Source: Azadirachta indica
Taxonomy: Eukaryota; Streptophyta; Magnoliopsida; Sapindales; Meliaceae
Length of the DNA: 64,000 nt
Assembly (NCBI GenBank): GCA_022749755.1
Contig: CM040446.1
Location: forward strand, 1,666,966 to 1,730,965
Reading direction: 5' to 3'
Below the pieces are notes generated by a model, which had not been told where the DNA came from, searched no databases, and was given only the letters and a program-made list of their open reading frames with translations. Shown here piece by piece: positions 59,963-64,000 of the stretch. How positions within the stretch are numbered: the first letter of the stretch is position 1; the number at the start of each line of letters is the position of its first letter. Position numbers and translations under genes: made by a program.

Positions 59963-62189
59963 CATGAGTTTGGGTGAAGCATGCATGAGATTAATTCAAC
60001 GGTTGTTAACATTGTTGTTGGATAAAGATTAAATTATGACAATGGAAAAATTTTTCAAGTAAACTCATTTATTATAGGGCAACGTTTTAATGATTATAAA
60101 ATTATTTTGATTAAAAAATTTTTTATAATAAAAAATAATTTTAATTATTATAGAAATTACTATATATGTATTTTAAAAGGATTATTTATTAAGAATTAAA
60201 AAATATATCACAAAAATGTGTGTTGTTGCCGTGGTTAAGGTATTGGTCTTCTTCATTAAGGATATAAGTTTGAATATAATCAAGTAACATTATTTTACAA
60301 CTGTGAAAAAGATGATTTGGAGGTAATTTGGTAAGTTTACTGTCCTTTAACAGAAGATAAATATTGTAGGGGAGGTTTATGACCTTTTTTTCAAATATTT
60401 CCGTAAATTGAAATTTTTACAAACTTTAGAACAGGTATATGGAAAAATCTCATATATTATAAAACAATACTTATGATTATATTATAATTTAAATTTATTT
60501 ATATATAAAGCTAAACTATATATAATAAAATAAAAAATATATTATTTATTTTTAATATGCTAGAACTATTATTTATTTTATATAAATATATTTTATTTGT
60601 CAAGTTTTAAAGATTTAATATTTGTTTTTATTAAATAACTATTATTAATATGATTACAATTGTCTCTTTAAAATAAATCAAGATTTTAATAAGTATTTTT
60701 AAAATTATTAGAATTAATCAGTCTATTAGACTAAATTTTAAGAACTTACAAATTTTTTTTCTTTTATTATATAAAAATAAATAGGTAGAGATATTTTATT
60801 GTTTGACCTTGAACACGAAAATTCTCGTCTTTAGGCAGAAAAAGTTAGCAAAATACAAGAAATTCATTGCATACAACATTTTTATTTATTGTTTGCATGA
60901 GAGCTCTTTAATTTAATTTAATTTCCTGACAAGCCCGCCGTTTCCTTTGCTTGTTAACTGAAAAAATATCAAATCTATCTGGCCATTGTTCTCCCTTTGT
61001 CAAACTCTTAATGTATATCATTAAAAATTCAGTTAAATTAATTATGTGATAATAATCAATTTTCAGTCTTAAAATCAGTTAAATAGCTCAAATTTTTGTA
61101 AATTAAATTCATCGCATTGTTGATGAGTGATTATACTTTCATTAAAATTTGTCACTAAAACTAATACATGCTTAAATCCATTAACATATCAACATTAATT
61201 TAGGTAAATCAACACCGAGGTGTTTTAACAAGATTGATTCATAACTCACTTCTTATGTTAATCTCAGTTCATAAAATAATAAATTATAAATTTAAATTTA
61301 AATGAATGTCATGCATAATATCTTATTTTTGCCCACTAAGTGAAATAATCAATTACCAATCTGGTATGAAAGCTTTAAATTGTATAATTCAATGCATAAA
61401 AATATTCTTGATATAAAAATCAATTATAAATTAAAGTTTAAAAGAATGCCGTGTGTAACATCTTATTTTACCCGCTAGGTAAAATAATTAATTACCAATT
61501 GGGTACGTAAGCTTTAAATTGTATTTTTTGAGGCGAAAGAATTATTCTCGGCGCATACTAATACTGTGTCAACTAATTAATTTATTAATTACCTCAAAAA
61601 ATTTTAATTAATGGCAGAATCTTTAAAATATGGGTGGGTTTTTCTCAAAAGTCAATAATATTGAAAAAAAAATCTTCTTAGAAATTGAGGCCACACTTCA
61701 GTGAGATAATTCTAGGGGACTCTTTTCCAATAAAAGGGTTCTCAATTTAAAAATTAGAAAAAAAATTATATATAAGAACGATTGTACCACATCATTTTGT
61801 GATGTAATAATACAAGCAATCGTCCATTGGATACTCTCGTATATAAATGATATGGAATAACAATTTATCAAGACCTAATGTTAAAGAATTGATTATAAAT
61901 ATTCATGTTAATCACTATTTCTTTTTTATGATGACTTACTATTCTATTCGACATTAGTTATGAAATTCAAAATTATGTTACCTTATCATATGAATTTTTA
62001 ACTGAATAAATAACTAAAAATAAGAATGGTGATTAATATGTAACATTCTACAAAATAAAATCGGTAATTTTAGATTGTAATTTTAGATTAAAATTTTGAA
62101 AATGCTATATATTGAATATATATATATATATATATATATGAAGTGAGTTACAGATAGAGCAAGACAGACAAGGCTTGCTAATTATTTGC

Positions 62190-63800
62190 GTTGGGGTCAC
62201 CCCGAACCATCCAAATTAATATTTTCTAATATTTATATACAAGTACCAATCATTTTTTTAGCTAATATTTTTATATATTTTACATTTAGAATTAAAAAGT
62301 CCTATCCTACAAACGTTTGTACATCTTTGAAAATAAATTAGTCTGCATTAGCTCTCTTTTTTCGACCAAAAAACTCTACTAGCCTCTTCCCTCCTTGGAG
62401 GGTTTCAAAAAGATGTTTATATGTGTCAATAATTGAAATGAAAGGCTGAAATTTAATTTTAACAAAATTTATCTATTTACTATTTTAATTTATGTCAATT
62501 AAAAATAAAAATATTATTATTTATCTAAGTACGATTGGTCATTGTTGGATGCCACCGACAACCACCTTAGGTTGCCATTGACTACCAACAAATGTCATTC
62601 ATTTGAAAAATTGTAAATACCATTGAAATCCTTTTTAGGTGCTTTACGTAATAGTACTATCATTGTTTCTATGTGAACAATGGTTTGTTATAAATTTAAA
62701 GTTAAATATTTACAACTTCAAAATTCAATTTAATATCTACATCGAATGGTTGCTCAAATTAATGAAAATAATGATAGGACTTAGAGCACTCAAAAGATAT
62801 TTTATTGGTATTTAGGGTTTTTCAAATAGATAATATTCACCGATAGTTAATAGCAAACGATGGTGGTCACCGATGGTATTCAACACCAATTATGGTTATA
62901 AATAACAATATTTTTTTACTTTTAACTATATCAGATTAAAATAGTAAATGTGTAAATTTTTTAAAATTAAATCTGAGCCTTTTATTTCAATTATTGATAC
63001 ATGTTAAGATCTCTTTGAAACCCAACGAAAGAGGCTAGGAGAAGATCCTGGTCCCTCTTCTTTTATACTCTATTTTAATATAAAACAAAGCTAATTTGTC
63101 CTAAAAGCAATAGTTAATTAATATATATTAGCTAGATTCACACTTCATATAGTACAAACCCTTACATTTGAAAATTTTTATAGAAATTCCCATAATTTAA
63201 TACTGAATTACTAACAAATTAACTAATATTTACATTATATGTATTAACTCAAATATGGACAAGGATCTTGATCTCTTGATTTTTTCTATCCTTAGAATTT
63301 TAAGGATCAAATGACATATGGTTAAAAAACAAAAATGAAGAGTTGAGATTTAATTTTAATAAATTTTATCTAATTTAATTATTATCATTTACTGTAATGA
63401 AAGGTAAACACTCAAAATTATTGTTGAAACCTGCCTTCACCACCACTAGAAATACATCGAACCACAAACCACCACTTTGTTCTCATTTTTTCAGTCTAAC
63501 GACCGGGATCCAATCCAATCCCTACCACTAAGCTAATTCCTGTCATAAACTGATTTGATTTTGAAATTTTTCAACAACATCTTCCCAAAACATCCCTTAC
63601 TTCTCCTCCTCAGACAAGCTCCGAAGCTTCCAAACGAGAACAAATTATCTTATCACATGAATTTTTAACTGAATAAATAACTAAAAAATAAAAAATGGTA
63701 ATTAATATGTAACATTATATAAAATAAAATCGATAGTTTTAGATTTGAATTTTGAAAATGCTAGCTATTGAATATATATAAAGAGTTACAGATTGAGCAG
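62190..63800. repeat. Second copy of C-upstream to E-flank sequence, including foldback element
   Basis: 62190-63060 repeats 59095-59965, including the whole foldback element at about 62365-63060. About 63640-63830 repeats about 61960-62190. The junction at 62187-62191 joins the E 3' flank motif ATTATTTGCGTT to GGGGTCACC of the C upstream region. This is the mark of a tandem duplication. Confidence 0.7.
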
Positions 63801-63916
63801 ACAAAGACAAAGCTTGCTAATTATTTGCGTTATTACAACTACAATGAGCAACGCCACATATTAATATGAGCTTTATTCTTCTATATATATTTTTGATATC
63901 TCTGCAAAGACTCCCT

Positions 63917-64000
63917 CTATGCTCCCCATGCTCGCGAAGCTGCATTTATACCCAAAATAAAAAATAAATCCATTAAATCCAAATAACAATAAACTTAAAA
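63917..64000 (-). CDS. E3: last exon of a class V chitinase gene, cut by window edge
   Basis: 63939-63917 matches the 23-bp last exon of E1, encoding SRAWGA followed by TAG, preceded on the minus strand by a TGCAG acceptor. The sequence to 64000 matches the E1 intron. The main exon lies beyond the window, so whether this copy is intact cannot be told. Confidence 0.65.

Larger units (their letters stand above)
59008..63916. other. C4-E3 spacer, no gene
   Basis: Large AT-rich spacer. It contains C-type upstream sequence (to about 59260), a foldback element, sequence matching the spacers of modules 1 and 2, local duplications near 61262-61510, and a second partial round of the same order from about 62190. 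No protein gene is seen. Confidence 0.6.

Overview
The window is nuclear DNA of a flowering plant, most likely a eudicot. It is AT-rich, its genes carry short GT-AG introns, and it contains decayed plant LTR retrotransposons with initiator-Met-tRNA primer sites. The species cannot be named from the sequence. It holds a complex tandem cluster of genes with a secreted class V chitinase-like (GH18) ectodomain, one transmembrane helix and a serine/threonine kinase of the plant receptor-like kinase type. Ordinary secreted class V chitinase genes lie between them.

The layout is one module repeated almost three times: A (GH18-receptor kinase, + strand), B (receptor relic, -), C (GH18-receptor kinase, -), a non-coding spacer, E (soluble class V chitinase, -), M (fragment of a metallophosphoesterase gene, +) and F (3' half of a kinase, +). 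Module 1: A1 2132-4994, B1 5226-7696, C1 8361-11471, a Copia element 12499-17466, C2 17467-20056, spacer, E1 24800-26001, M1/F1 27206-28811. Module 2: A2 remnant 29755-30034, B2 30240-32645, C3 33304-36456, spacer, E2 39391-40627, an LTR element 42040-43993, M2/F2 44002-46070. Module 3: A3 48297-51174, B3 51380-53643, C4 54532-59007, spacer, and the last exon of E3 at the right edge.

Only three genes read through without damage: A3 (766 codons, 7 exons), C3 (771 codons, 7 exons) and E1 (370 codons, 2 exons). Each belongs to a different module. A1 is spoiled by a single 1-bp deletion. The other copies carry stops, frameshifts, lost splice sites or truncations. All receptor ectodomains have lost the GH18 catalytic glutamate, whereas E1 keeps the full D-x-D-x-E motif. 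The intact set is therefore one enzyme plus two receptor kinases that look like non-catalytic chitin- or glycan-sensing receptors. That role is an inference from family knowledge.

Transposons account for much of the difference between modules. They are a Copia element whose outer 5' LTR end is lost exactly at truncated gene C2, a gag-only LTR element with a 5-bp target duplication, two solo LTRs with perfect 5-bp target duplications, a Pack-MULE-like element carrying an HCF152-like PPR fragment, an AT-rich element in an intron of C4, and a long-inverted-repeat (foldback) element.
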